From: Pseudomonadota bacterium
GTDB taxonomy: Bacteria; Pseudomonadota; Gammaproteobacteria; Steroidobacterales; Steroidobacteraceae
Reading direction: 5' to 3'
Length of the DNA stretch: 17,448 nt
Assembly (NCBI GenBank): GCA_021850555.1
Contig: JAJZLX010000702.1
Coordinates: 1-17,448 of the forward strand
This document shows, one piece after another, positions 1-7,281 of the stretch (its first letter is position 1; every line of letters begins with the position of its first letter). The notes under the pieces are model-generated. The model saw nothing but the letters and a program-made list of their open reading frames with translations. It was not told where the DNA came from and searched no databases. A program made the translations under genes and the position numbers.

Positions 1-1247
1 TCGGAGAGTTGCCGGGAATAGTCCTGCTCCAACGTGCCCATACCCATGCTGCTCTCGCACGGCCCGATGCCGCCCGCGGCCGCATCGTACACCGGAATGC
101 CGATCGCGCCGGAGACCATTTCCGTGCAACCCTGCAAATCGAGGAAGTTGCGGTGCCAGAACCCGGTCGCCGAGGTCACCGAGAACGTGGGGAACTTATA
201 CACCACGTCCAGGCTGCCGAAGCTCAGGCTGTCGGTCTGCGGCTCGGGGGTGTCGTAGATCTCATAGTGCGCCAAGACCTTCGGTGTCGTGGGGTGGGTC
301 GGCAGACCGTTCACATCGGCCGCCGGTGGGGCGCCCTGCTGGACCAGCTGGTACATCGCGATCGGCTCGATCGTGAGATGCTTCAACGGCTTCCACAGTA
401 ACTCGACGCGCGCCGAGTGGATCTGCGTCGTGTTTACACCCTTCAAGTTCTCCTGCAGGGGCGCGGTGTAGAAATTGCTCGGACGGCTCAAGGCGGGAAA
501 GACACCGGAATCCACGGCGACCGCTCCGTCCTGGATCACCCGGCGATCGATCCAGCCGCTGTCGTTCGTGAAGGAACCCACGATGCGCACGGCAGCGGTA
601 TGGCCCAACGGAATGTTCACCATGCCGTTTTCCTGGTGGTTCAGGCCGCCGCCGGAGACAGTGTCGGAGAGCACCTCCTCCGTACTGGCTGCGAACCTAT
701 TCAGCTGCGGGCGATTGGGCAGAACCCGAATGGTTCCGCCCATGGAGCTCGACCCGTACAGCGTCCCCTGCGGTCCGCGCAGCACCTCGACGCGTCTGAC
801 GTCGTACAGACCAAGGTTCATGAGGTTCTTGCCGAGCTGCGAACCCGTAGCCGTCGACAGCGGTATCTCCCCGAAGTACATACCCACCATGGAGGAATTG
901 CCGCCCTGGGAGTTCAGCCCGCGGATCTCGTACTCCTCTTCCCCGGGCCCGCCGGTGTCGCGCACGGCGATGCCGGGCACAGAGCGAATCAGGCTGTCGA
1001 CGTTGACCAAGCCCCGGGAGGCGATCTGCGCGGCCGTGACCGCCGTGATGCTGAGGGGAGTTGTCTGAACAGTGGTGCGCTCCCGGGTTGCCGTGACGAC
1101 GATCTCGCCGAGCTCAGCCGGCTGCTCGGCGCTGACATTCGTCTGGGCAGCATATGTGGCGCTGGTGCCGGCGATTCCGATGGCCGCCGCCACAGCCATG
1201 GCTAGGTAATTCTTGCGCGTCATGAACGTGGCCCCCGGGAATGACAT
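1..1247 (-). CDS. TonB-dependent outer-membrane receptor (3' end outside window)
   Basis: Energy-dependent outer-membrane uptake channel. The minus strand reads open from position 1247 to the left edge, giving the first 415 residues. It starts with a Sec-type signal peptide: a basic MTRK, then an Ala-rich hydrophobic stretch, with likely cleavage near residue 34 (ATYAAQ). A TonB box follows (GEIVVTATR, residues 48-56), then a plug domain with the classic VRRVEVLRGPQGTLYGSSS (residues 150-168) and the beginning of the beta-barrel. ATG 1247 has AGGA upstream. The in-frame ATG at 1223 would give a more typical signal peptide and cannot be excluded. It is divergent from the aminotransferase gene. 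Its substrate is unknown; in a catabolic island an aromatic compound is plausible, but a siderophore or other ligand is not excluded. Confidence 0.93.
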   Translation of the reverse strand, partial: MSFPGATFMTRKNYLAMAVAAAIGIAGTSATYAAQTNVSAEQPAELGEIVVTATRERTTVQTTPLSITAVTAAQIASRGLVNVDSLIRSVPGIAVRDTGGPGEEEYEIRGLNSQGGNSSMVGMYFGEIPLSTATGSQLGKNLMNLGLYDVRRVEVLRGPQGTLYGSSSMGGTIRVLPNRPQLNRFAASTEEVLSDTVSGGGLNHQENGMVNIPLGHTAAVRIVGSFTNDSGWIDRRVIQDGAVAVDSGVFPALSRPSNFYTAPLQENLKGVNTTQIHSARVELLWKPLKHLTIEPIAMYQLVQQGAPPAADVNGLPTHPTTPKVLAHYEIYDTPEPQTDSLSFGSLDVVYKFPTFSVTSATGFWHRNFLDLQGCTEMVSGAIGIPVYDAAAGGIGPCESSMGMGTLEQDYSRQLS

Positions 1248-1853
1248 GACAAAATCCTGTTGCTCTCGCGCGCCGCCGCGGCAAGGGAGCCGGAGCGCGT
1301 TATAGTAGGACTTCAGAGTGAGCGCCATCGGCGAGAACCTCGGTTTAATGGATTGAGCGATGAAAGCCCGCCGCGTGGCGACAGACAAACATAGGCGTAT
1401 GCGGCGCTGGACATGAGTTACGATTGGCCGGCCCCCGCGGACCGGGGCAGGCCGCAGAAGATGCGTGTCCCCCGGCAGGCCTTGTTCCATGGGCGATGTG
1501 CGGCACCGGCCGTTGGCATCCCCCGTCGATCCTGGAGTTATTCATAAGCGGATTCGGCACGCGGTCGACATTACGCCAGCTTTTGCCGGGTTTCTTGTCC
1601 GGCGCTGCCAGCCGCCCCCAAGAGCTGGCAATCGCGGGCAAGGACCGCAAAGGAATGACGCCATGGAGTCGCGCCGGTGAGCATTGTCAAAACGACTGTT
1701 GCAAAAAAGTCACGTATTTCTCGCTGACAAGGTGTCCTGTCGCGCGCCGCCATCCGGTTCTGGGCGCTGGCAATCGCGAGCAAGCACTTGGCGCGGCTGG
1801 GCAAGACCGGACCGCAGGGGCTCGGCTAGGATAGAAGGCAATCATCCAACCTG
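1248..1853. other. Intergenic region with a near-perfect 19-bp direct repeat
   Basis: This stretch of about 600 bases separates the divergent TonB receptor and aminotransferase genes. I see no convincing gene; open frames here lack recognisable domains and good ribosome sites. It holds two copies of a 19-mer (GCTGGCAATCGCGNGCAAG) at 1624-1642 and 1766-1784, differing at one base. The first copy can also form a hairpin with TGCCAGC at 1606-1612. A TATAAC/TACTAT-like -10 element for the receptor lies at 1299-1307 on the minus strand, but no good -35 is visible. It probably carries the promoters of both flanking genes. Confidence 0.5.
1624..1784. repeat. Pair of 19-bp direct repeats, 18/19 identical
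   Basis: GCTGGCAATCGCGGGCAAG at 1624-1642 and GCTGGCAATCGCGAGCAAG at 1766-1784, 142 bp apart start to start, upstream of the aminotransferase gene. They could be regulator binding sites or a chance or decayed duplication. No other copy was noticed in the window. Confidence 0.55.
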
Positions 1854-3242
1854 ATGAAGCTGCATGCCATGATCACTGAAGCAGAGCTCGAAAGACTGTC
1901 GTGGCCGGACGCGCCGCAGATGAAGACTCAAGCGGTGCCCGGACCGCTGGAGCGCCAAGCCCTCGAGCGCTCGGCACGCCGCGAGTCCCTTGCGCGCGGC
2001 GGCGGGGAGTTTCCAATGGTCTTTGATCAGGGTTACGGCGTTACCGTCAAGGACCCCGACGGCAATCTGTACATCGATCTGTCCGCAGGCGTCGGAGTGA
2101 ACAGCATCGGCCGCTGTCACCCCGCCGTGGTGCAGGCGATCCACGCGCAGTCGCATCATCTGATGCACGCCTCGGACATCACCAACTCCAAGCGCATCGA
2201 GCTGGCTGCGAAGATCGCCGAGATCATGCCGGAGGGGCTGCGCGACAATTGCGTCACGTATTTCACCCAGAGCGGAAGCGATGCGGTCGAAGCGGCCGTG
2301 AAATTCGCCAAGCGGGTGACGGGACGGCAGCAGATTCTTGCGTTTCACGGCGCCTACCACGGCATCTGGAACGCCTCGAACGCCCTGACGACCGGCAACC
2401 AATATCGCTCCGGCTACGGTCCGTTCATGGGCGGGGTCATTCATGCGCCCTACCCTTACGCATACCGCTCCCCGTTCGACACCTCATCGAAGAGCGCCGA
2501 GCAGATCGCAGGAGAGTACGTCGACTATCTGCTCAACACCCGCTACACCGGCGCGGACGACGTTGCGGCCGTGATCGTCGAGCCCGTTCAAGGTGAAGGC
2601 GGCTACGTCGCACCGGGAGCGGAGTTTCTGCGACTGCTGCGCAAAGCATGCGATCGGGCCGGCGCGCTGCTGATCGCCGATGAGGTGCAGGCGGGGGCGG
2701 GCCGCACCGGCAAGATGTGGTCGATCGAGCATTCCGGGGTCAAGCCGGATCTGCTCACCTTCGGCAAGGGCATGGGAGGTGATCTGCCGATGGCCGGCGT
2801 CGCGATGCGCGCCGATCTCGCCAAGCACATCCCGCCCGGCTCCCAGCCCGGAACCTTCGCGGCGAACGCGCTCTCGGCGGCGGTGTGCCTGGCCAACATC
2901 GAGCTGCTCACCGACCCGAAGCTCGCCCTCATCGAGCGCGCCCACCTGCTCGGGCTCGAGACCCTGGAAAGAGTGCGCGCCGCCGACTGCCCGCTCATCG
3001 GCGAAGCGCGCGGCCGGGGACTCATGATCGGCATCGAGCTCGTCGAGGATCGGGCGTCGAAAGCGCCGCTCGCGCCGGAGAAAGTCGGCCAGGTCGTGAT
3101 GGACAGCCTGAAAATCGGCATCATCATGGTGCCTTGCGGCCGCAACGGCAACGTGCTGCGCCTGATGCCCTCCCTCACCATTCCGCGTCGCTACCTCTTC
3201 GGCGCCCTCGATCGGGTGCTTGCCATTCTCGCGGAGGTTTGA
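1854..3242 (+). CDS. Class III PLP-dependent aminotransferase
   Basis: A 462-residue enzyme of the GabT/ornithine/glutamate-1-semialdehyde aminotransferase fold, typical in length. It would move an amino group between an amine (often an omega-amine) and a keto acid or aldehyde in the cytoplasm. Visible family landmarks are the PLP phosphate-binding SGSDAVEAA (about 140-148), FHGAYHG (164-170), EPVQGEGG (243-250), the cofactor-ring Asp in LIADEVQAGAGRTG (Asp276) and the Schiff-base lysine in TFGKGMGGDLP (Lys305). Start is uncertain: ATG 1854 has only a distant GAAGG, and ATG 1869 is a possible alternative. It lies 147 bp upstream of the decarboxylase gene on the same strand. The substrate cannot be read from sequence. 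Candidates are aromatic amines such as tyramine, beta-amino acids, or GABA/succinic semialdehyde. Confidence 0.9.
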   Translation: MKLHAMITEAELERLSWPDAPQMKTQAVPGPLERQALERSARRESLARGGGEFPMVFDQGYGVTVKDPDGNLYIDLSAGVGVNSIGRCHPAVVQAIHAQSHHLMHASDITNSKRIELAAKIAEIMPEGLRDNCVTYFTQSGSDAVEAAVKFAKRVTGRQQILAFHGAYHGIWNASNALTTGNQYRSGYGPFMGGVIHAPYPYAYRSPFDTSSKSAEQIAGEYVDYLLNTRYTGADDVAAVIVEPVQGEGGYVAPGAEFLRLLRKACDRAGALLIADEVQAGAGRTGKMWSIEHSGVKPDLLTFGKGMGGDLPMAGVAMRADLAKHIPPGSQPGTFAANALSAAVCLANIELLTDPKLALIERAHLLGLETLERVRAADCPLIGEARGRGLMIGIELVEDRASKAPLAPEKVGQVVMDSLKIGIIMVPCGRNGNVLRLMPSLTIPRRYLFGALDRVLAILAEV

Positions 3243-3389
3243 AGCGTAACAGCCTGTTGCGAGCCCGCAGTGGATCGCAGCGCTGAAGCGAGCAGGCGGC
3301 AAGCTGCGCAAGCTTCGTCTTGATGGAGCGCGTGAGGCGACAGGGGAATTTGAACGATTCGAGCGACTTGTAACAGACTGGGGATCGTT

Positions 3390-4406
3390 ATGAAAATGAA
3401 GAGAATTGCCTGCGAGGAAGCCTTTAACATCCCGGAGATCGCGCGTGAGCTCAACAAGATCGCCAAGGCGGGCGGCACGTCAAAGGACCTGATCCTCATC
3501 CGGGCGCTCTACGGCGACGGGATCACCGGATACAACGCCCAGTTTGTCCCGAAGCTGCTCGACGTGGATGACATGCGCCTCAAGCAAATGGACGAGCTCG
3601 GCATCGACATGCACGTCTTGTCCATCACCGTGCCGGGCGTTCAGATGTTCGACGCCGATACGGCCACCGAGTACGCTCAAATCGTCAACGACCGATTGGC
3701 CGAGATCGTCGCCCGGCATCCGCGCCGCTATGCGGCGCTGGCGTGCTTCGCGCCTCACTCGCCGAAGCGGGCGGCAAAGGAAATCGAGCGCGCCATCGGC
3801 TCGCTGCGCTTGAATGGACTGATCGTCAACTCACATACCAACGACCAGTACTACGACGACGAGAAGTACTTTCCGTTTTTCGAGGCCGCCGAGGCCCTCG
3901 ATGCGGCTATCTACCTGCACCCGCGCGCCCCGATGGCGGGCCTGGACCGGCCCCTCGACAAGTATTGGATGGAAGCGGCTTTGTGGGGCTATGGGATCGA
4001 GACCAGCACCCACGCGCTGCGCCTGATCTTTTGCGGCCTGTTCGACCGGTTTCCCAAGCTGAAGATCGTGCTCGGGCACATGGGCGAGGGCCTGCCTTTC
4101 TGGGTCACGCGGTTGGACTTCATGCATGATGAGGCCGTGGTGGTGGGCGCGGCTCCGCGCCTGCAGCTCAAGCCGTCGGAGTATCTGAAGCGCAACTTCG
4201 TCATTACCACGAGCGGGCAGGAAAACCATCTGGCTCTGAAATACTCCATCGACGTGCTTGGCGAAGATAACGTCATGTGGGCCATAGACTACCCCTATCA
4301 GCCGATGGCCCCCGCCGTCCGATTCATGGATACGGCTCCGCTGAGCGAGGCCATGAAGGCGAAGGTCTACGGGGGAAATGCCGCACGTGTCTTCCATATC
4401 AAATGA
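3390..4406 (+). CDS. Amidohydrolase-superfamily decarboxylase (LigW / gamma-resorcylate decarboxylase-like)
   Basis: A 338-residue protein of the ACMSD-type metal-dependent decarboxylase group. From memory it resembles 5-carboxyvanillate decarboxylase LigW along most of its length: N-terminal RIACEEAF, the VNSHT region, YLHP, GHMGEGLPFW and AIDYPYQ. The expected metal ligands are all present: Glu9, His177, His230 and Asp300. These enzymes remove an aryl carboxylate without cofactor or oxygen; related members are true hydrolases, so substrate is open. ATG 3390 is supported by GGGG about 8 bases upstream. It follows the aminotransferase on the same strand after 147 bp, so co-transcription is likely. 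In this setting a decarboxylation of a hydroxybenzoate-like intermediate is a reasonable inference. Confidence 0.88.
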   Translation: MKMKRIACEEAFNIPEIARELNKIAKAGGTSKDLILIRALYGDGITGYNAQFVPKLLDVDDMRLKQMDELGIDMHVLSITVPGVQMFDADTATEYAQIVNDRLAEIVARHPRRYAALACFAPHSPKRAAKEIERAIGSLRLNGLIVNSHTNDQYYDDEKYFPFFEAAEALDAAIYLHPRAPMAGLDRPLDKYWMEAALWGYGIETSTHALRLIFCGLFDRFPKLKIVLGHMGEGLPFWVTRLDFMHDEAVVVGAAPRLQLKPSEYLKRNFVITTSGQENHLALKYSIDVLGEDNVMWAIDYPYQPMAPAVRFMDTAPLSEAMKAKVYGGNAARVFHIK

Positions 4407-4460
4407 TCGGCCCGTAGCGCAGCGAACCGCACGACCGATGCGACGGTCACGGCAGACTGC

Positions 4461-5420
4461 CTAGGCAACGTCGCGCGCGGCGATCCCCAGCTGGCGCTCT
4501 GCCTTCGGAGGATGGCCAAACGCCTTGCGATAGGCGCGAGAGAAATGCGCGCCATCCTTGAAGCCGCAGGCGAGCGCAACCTCGATGATCGGTGCGTGGC
4601 GTGCATTCTGGGTAAGCAACTCGCGCGCGCGCGCGAGCCGCCGCGACCAGATGAGCGATGCCGGGGTCCAGCCGCCCGATCTCACCAGCCGATACAGCCG
4701 GCGCACGGAGGTATTGAAATGGGCCGCGATGGATGTGGGTGACAGATCAGAGCTGTCCATGTGCGCATCGATGAAGTGAATGATGTCGCACAGGCCCATC
4801 GCGCGCCGGCTCTCCGGGTCCTGCATTCCTCGCTCGGCGTTCAGGCCCAGCGCGGCCGCGAGCAGCTCGAGGGTCATCCCGGTCAGATCAACATCGCCGA
4901 TCGTGGCGGCGTTGTCCACGACGGCACCGAGCAGCTGGGAAAGCAGCGCGCCCGCGCCGGAATCGCAACGGATCGTCCTGGCGAGCGGCAAGGCGCGGTC
5001 GCCGAAACGCTCCGTCACCAGGGGTGCCGGCAGGTGGAACGAGTACTGGTGGAATCCGGGCCCGATCTCGAAGACCGAAGGGAAGCGGGAATCGACGAGA
5101 GTGCAGTCCCCGGGCTTCAGCAAAGCCTCCGAGCCGCGCTGTCGCATGCGTGCGGTCCCGGTCGCCTGCAAAATCAGGAAGAATTGATCGCCCCGATAGT
5201 ACCGGTCATCTCTGTCACGCATGACCCGCCCGCCGGAGAACGCCACATTGGCGAACTCGAGCGAGCCCGCCCGGCGCGTCTCGATCCTTCCCCGGAAATC
5301 CGGCCAGCGCTCCGCGGCGACCTGGTACGCGCCACAGATGCGCCGGAGCGCTTCGTTGCACGCTTCGAAGCTGACGAAGGTGCGTTCGTTGTTGACATCG
5401 GCAGCCAGGATGTTGCGCAT
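4461..5420 (-). CDS. AraC-family transcriptional regulator
   Basis: A 319-residue activator-type regulator. Residues 1-190 look like the AraC-like ligand-binding domain seen in FeaR-type regulators (RGDQFFLILQATGTARMRQ, then GDCTLVDSRFP). Residues 210-310 hold two helix-turn-helix units, SPTSIAAHFNTSVRRLYRLV and IIEVALACGFKDGAHFSRAY, the second being the family signature. ATG 5420 is chosen because GGAGG lies 7 bases upstream; an in-frame ATG at 5450 with AAGG is an alternative. It converges on the decarboxylase gene, leaving 54 bp, and is divergent from the TetR-type gene. It probably controls one or more of the flanking catabolic transcription units in response to an aromatic or amine compound. 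The target is inferred only. Confidence 0.9.
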   Translation of the reverse strand: MRNILAADVNNERTFVSFEACNEALRRICGAYQVAAERWPDFRGRIETRRAGSLEFANVAFSGGRVMRDRDDRYYRGDQFFLILQATGTARMRQRGSEALLKPGDCTLVDSRFPSVFEIGPGFHQYSFHLPAPLVTERFGDRALPLARTIRCDSGAGALLSQLLGAVVDNAATIGDVDLTGMTLELLAAALGLNAERGMQDPESRRAMGLCDIIHFIDAHMDSSDLSPTSIAAHFNTSVRRLYRLVRSGGWTPASLIWSRRLARARELLTQNARHAPIIEVALACGFKDGAHFSRAYRKAFGHPPKAERQLGIAARDVA

Positions 5421-5472
5421 AGCTCGCCTCCGCACCCCCGAGACTGTCATCGGACAGCCTTCAATTTATCGA

Positions 5473-5501
5473 TTCAATACTCGATTTTAGTCGAGTATAA
5501 T
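5473..5501 (+). promoter_or_regulatory. Predicted promoter toward the TetR-type gene
   Basis: Consensus TATAAT at 5496-5501 with a weak -35 (TTCAAT, 5473-5478) at 17-bp spacing. The weak -35 makes this less sure than the opposing promoter. It would produce a leader of about 180 bases. Confidence 0.4.
5477..5498. promoter_or_regulatory. Perfect inverted repeat, likely operator
   Basis: ATACTCGA-N6-TCGAGTAT, two perfect 8-base arms around TTTTAG. It overlaps the predicted -10 box of the AraC-type gene (minus) and the TATAAT of the plus-strand promoter toward the TetR-type gene. The size and place are typical of a TetR-family autorepression operator. Binding by the neighbouring TetR protein is inference. 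Confidence 0.6.
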
Positions 5502-5521
5502 CCTACGTGAGCTTGGGTCAA
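5494..5521 (-). promoter_or_regulatory. Predicted sigma70 promoter of the AraC-type gene
   Basis: Minus strand: TTGACC (5521-5516), 16-bp spacer, TATACT (5499-5494); each box matches five of six consensus bases. The predicted start near 5487 would leave a leader of about 67 bases before ATG 5420. Confidence 0.6.
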
Positions 5522-5613
5522 TCGTAACGCGCACGATTCGGTCGATCACTAGTGCATCGCCGGGTGCCGACATGCCTGGCGGGTCAGTCCGGCACCGCAT
5601 CGGGAAGGGCTCA

Positions 5614-5700
5614 ATGGCTTCAATAAAATCAATTACTTGCCATGCGGCGCAACGGCAAAAATCGTTCGGCCGGACAGCGGAGGGTTCCAGGTGGCACTGA
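5614..5700 (+). CDS. Possible 28-residue leader peptide before the TetR-type gene
   Basis: ATG 5614 is preceded by GAAGGG at good spacing, and the frame of 28 codons ends in TGA 5698-5700, ten bases inside the TetR-type gene whose GTG is at 5691. The peptide begins MASIKSITCHAAQ and has no recognised domain. The layout would allow translational coupling. It may equally be a chance frame in a GC-rich leader, and no conservation could be tested. Confidence 0.3.
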   Translation: MASIKSITCHAAQRQKSFGRTAEGSRWH

Positions 5701-6386
5701 TCGGAAGTCGGAAACACTCATGGCATGCGCGCGGCATCGAGCGGCGCAGGCTCCTGCTCGAGGCGGCGCGCGCTCTTCTCGCCGAGCGCGGTCTCGATCA
5801 GGTGAGCCTCGGGGATGTCGCCGCAAGGGCTGGCGTTCCCAAGAGCTCGGCCTATCACTTCTATGCGGACATGCAGGCTCTGTACGCCGCCCTGCTGGTT
5901 CTGGTGCAGAAGGAGCTCATTCAGGCGCTGTCGCAACCCCTGCGCGGCCGTTTTGCGACCTGGCAAAACGTGGTCACCACCTTGACGAAGCGTGGCGCCG
6001 CCTTCTACATGGAAAATGTCGCCGCGCGGCAGCTGCAGATAGGACCGAAGACGCCTCCCGCGCTCAAGCTGTACGACCGCCACAGCGACATCACCATCGC
6101 GCGGCTCTATGAAGAGCATATCGCGAGCGTGTTCGAGCTGCCGCCGATCGCGAATCGCTCGCGCCTGTTCTACCGCGCCATCGAGATCGCCGATCTGATG
6201 TTCTGCTTGTCGATGCTCGAGCAGGGCTCGCTAACGAAGGAGATGTGCCGTGAGGCGGATCGGGCCGCCTCGGCCTATCTCGCGACCTATCTGCCGGCCG
6301 TCCTGCCCTATCGCAATACCGAGGCGCCGGGTTATGCGATTGTCAGGCCCCGCACGCCGGAATCGCACAGCCTCGAAGCGGACTGA
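5691..6386 (+). CDS. TetR-family transcriptional regulator
   Basis: A 231-residue repressor-type regulator. The N-terminal DNA-binding domain is clear: RRRLLLEAARALLAERG, then the HTH SLGDVAARAGVPKSSAYHFY (about 39-58). The helical C-terminal half (60-220) should bind a ligand and dimerise; it has no family-specific match I can name. Start is GTG 5691 because GGAGGG lies 6 bases upstream; an upstream in-frame TTG (5637) lacks this. It is divergent from the AraC-type gene across a palindromic site and converges on the SDR operon. Autoregulation, together with repression of the araC-like gene or the adjacent catabolic operon, is the simplest reading. Confidence 0.9.
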   Translation: MALIGSRKHSWHARGIERRRLLLEAARALLAERGLDQVSLGDVAARAGVPKSSAYHFYADMQALYAALLVLVQKELIQALSQPLRGRFATWQNVVTTLTKRGAAFYMENVAARQLQIGPKTPPALKLYDRHSDITIARLYEEHIASVFELPPIANRSRLFYRAIEIADLMFCLSMLEQGSLTKEMCREADRAASAYLATYLPAVLPYRNTEAPGYAIVRPRTPESHSLEAD

Positions 6387-6397
6387 TGGCACTCGAC

Positions 6398-6415
6398 CCC
6401 ACGCCCGGGCGGGGG
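6398..6415. terminator. Hairpin between convergent genes, possible terminator
   Basis: In the 54-bp gap between the TetR-type gene and the convergent SDR gene, CCCACGC and GCGGGGG can pair around a CCGG loop with one A-G mismatch. There is no U-tract, so this would be at best a weak or Rho-assisted bidirectional stop. Confidence 0.3.
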
Positions 6416-6440
6416 TGTGCGCACCGGACGCCGAGCTCGG

Positions 6441-7274
6441 TCACCCTGGCGCAGACAACGCTTCTCGGGGGGGGCCGAGCCAGCCGCATTCGGGCAGCAG
6501 CGCGCCGCCGTCCACCACCAGAGTCTGGCCTGTAATGTACGCCGCGGCATCCGAAGCGAGGAAAAGCATGGCGAACGCGATGTCCTCCGGACGGCCCAAC
6601 CGTCCGAGCGGCACTCGCTGCGCAAGCCATTGCTGATGCTCATCGCCGCCCAGATTTGCGGCGGCAGGCGTTGCGATCATCCCGGGCTCGACGCCGTTGA
6701 CCGTGATGCGCTCTCCTGCCAGCTCGAGCGCGGCCGAGCGGATGAATCCGTTGAGCCCGGCCTTCGAGGCGGCGTAGTGAGCAAGACCCGGATAGGCGAC
6801 CCGAGGTCCGGTGACGGACGAGGTGATCAGGATACGGCCTCGGCCCGAACGGCGGAGCGCCGCCAGCGCGGCCTGAGTCAGCCAGAATGCCGCCTCGAGA
6901 TTCACCGCGAGCGTGCGCTGAAGCAGCGCCGCGTCAATGTCTGCGAGCGATCGCAGCGGATAGTGCGCCGCGTTGTGAATGAGGACATCCAAGCCGCCGA
7001 GGTCGCCGATCGCCGCCGCCATCACCCGCTCGATCTCTCCTCGATCGGCAAGATCGGCTGCGCGCGCCTCAGCGCGTCCACCGGCGCGGACGATGTCGTC
7101 ACGGGTCGCTTCGCTCTCGGCTATCGCGCGGTCGACGATAACGACAGTCGCACCGTGAGCCGCAAACGCGACGGCAATCGCGCGGCCGATCCCGCGAGCC
7201 GCGCCCGTCACGACGCATTTGCGACCGGAGAGATCGAGCGGCAGGCGCGCCGCAGAAAGCGTCGTTTCGTTCAC
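6441..7274 (-). CDS. Short-chain dehydrogenase/reductase, NAD-type (SDR 1)
   Basis: A 277-residue classical SDR that oxidises or reduces an alcohol/ketone. The Rossmann motif TGAARGIG is at 23-30. An acidic residue after beta-2 (VVIVDR, Asp48) predicts NAD(H). HNAA (100-103) stands in place of the usual NNAG. The catalytic set is Ser153, Tyr167 and Lys171 (YAASK), and the C-terminal VDGG signature is present. GTG 7274 is chosen, 7 bases after the upstream gene's stop; no good ribosome site is visible, so translational coupling is likely. A TTG at 7316 would overlap that gene by 35 bases. It is the last gene of the minus-strand operon. Substrate unknown. Confidence 0.88.
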   Translation of the reverse strand: MNETTLSAARLPLDLSGRKCVVTGAARGIGRAIAVAFAAHGATVVIVDRAIAESEATRDDIVRAGGRAEARAADLADRGEIERVMAAAIGDLGGLDVLIHNAAHYPLRSLADIDAALLQRTLAVNLEAAFWLTQAALAALRRSGRGRILITSSVTGPRVAYPGLAHYAASKAGLNGFIRSAALELAGERITVNGVEPGMIATPAAANLGGDEHQQWLAQRVPLGRLGRPEDIAFAMLFLASDAAAYITGQTLVVDGGALLPECGWLGPPREALSAPG

Positions 7275-7281
7275 GGCGCGG

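Noticed and set aside
417..1205. Plus-strand frame of 262 codons at the left edge
   Set aside because: Antisense to the TonB receptor, whose signal peptide, TonB box and plug motif are clear on the minus strand.
1424..1834. Plus-strand 136-codon frame in the left intergenic region, and the minus-strand frame opposite
   Set aside because: Low-complexity composition, no domain and no convincing ribosome site; treated as non-coding.
3300..3314. Small hairpin (AAGCT-N5-AGCTT) between the aminotransferase and decarboxylase genes
   Set aside because: The stem is only 5 bp with no U-tract, too weak to call a terminator.
4621..4634. Alternating CG run, a 14-base palindrome
   Set aside because: It encodes an Arg-Ala repeat in the conserved DNA-binding domain of the AraC-type protein and is explained by GC-rich codon choice.
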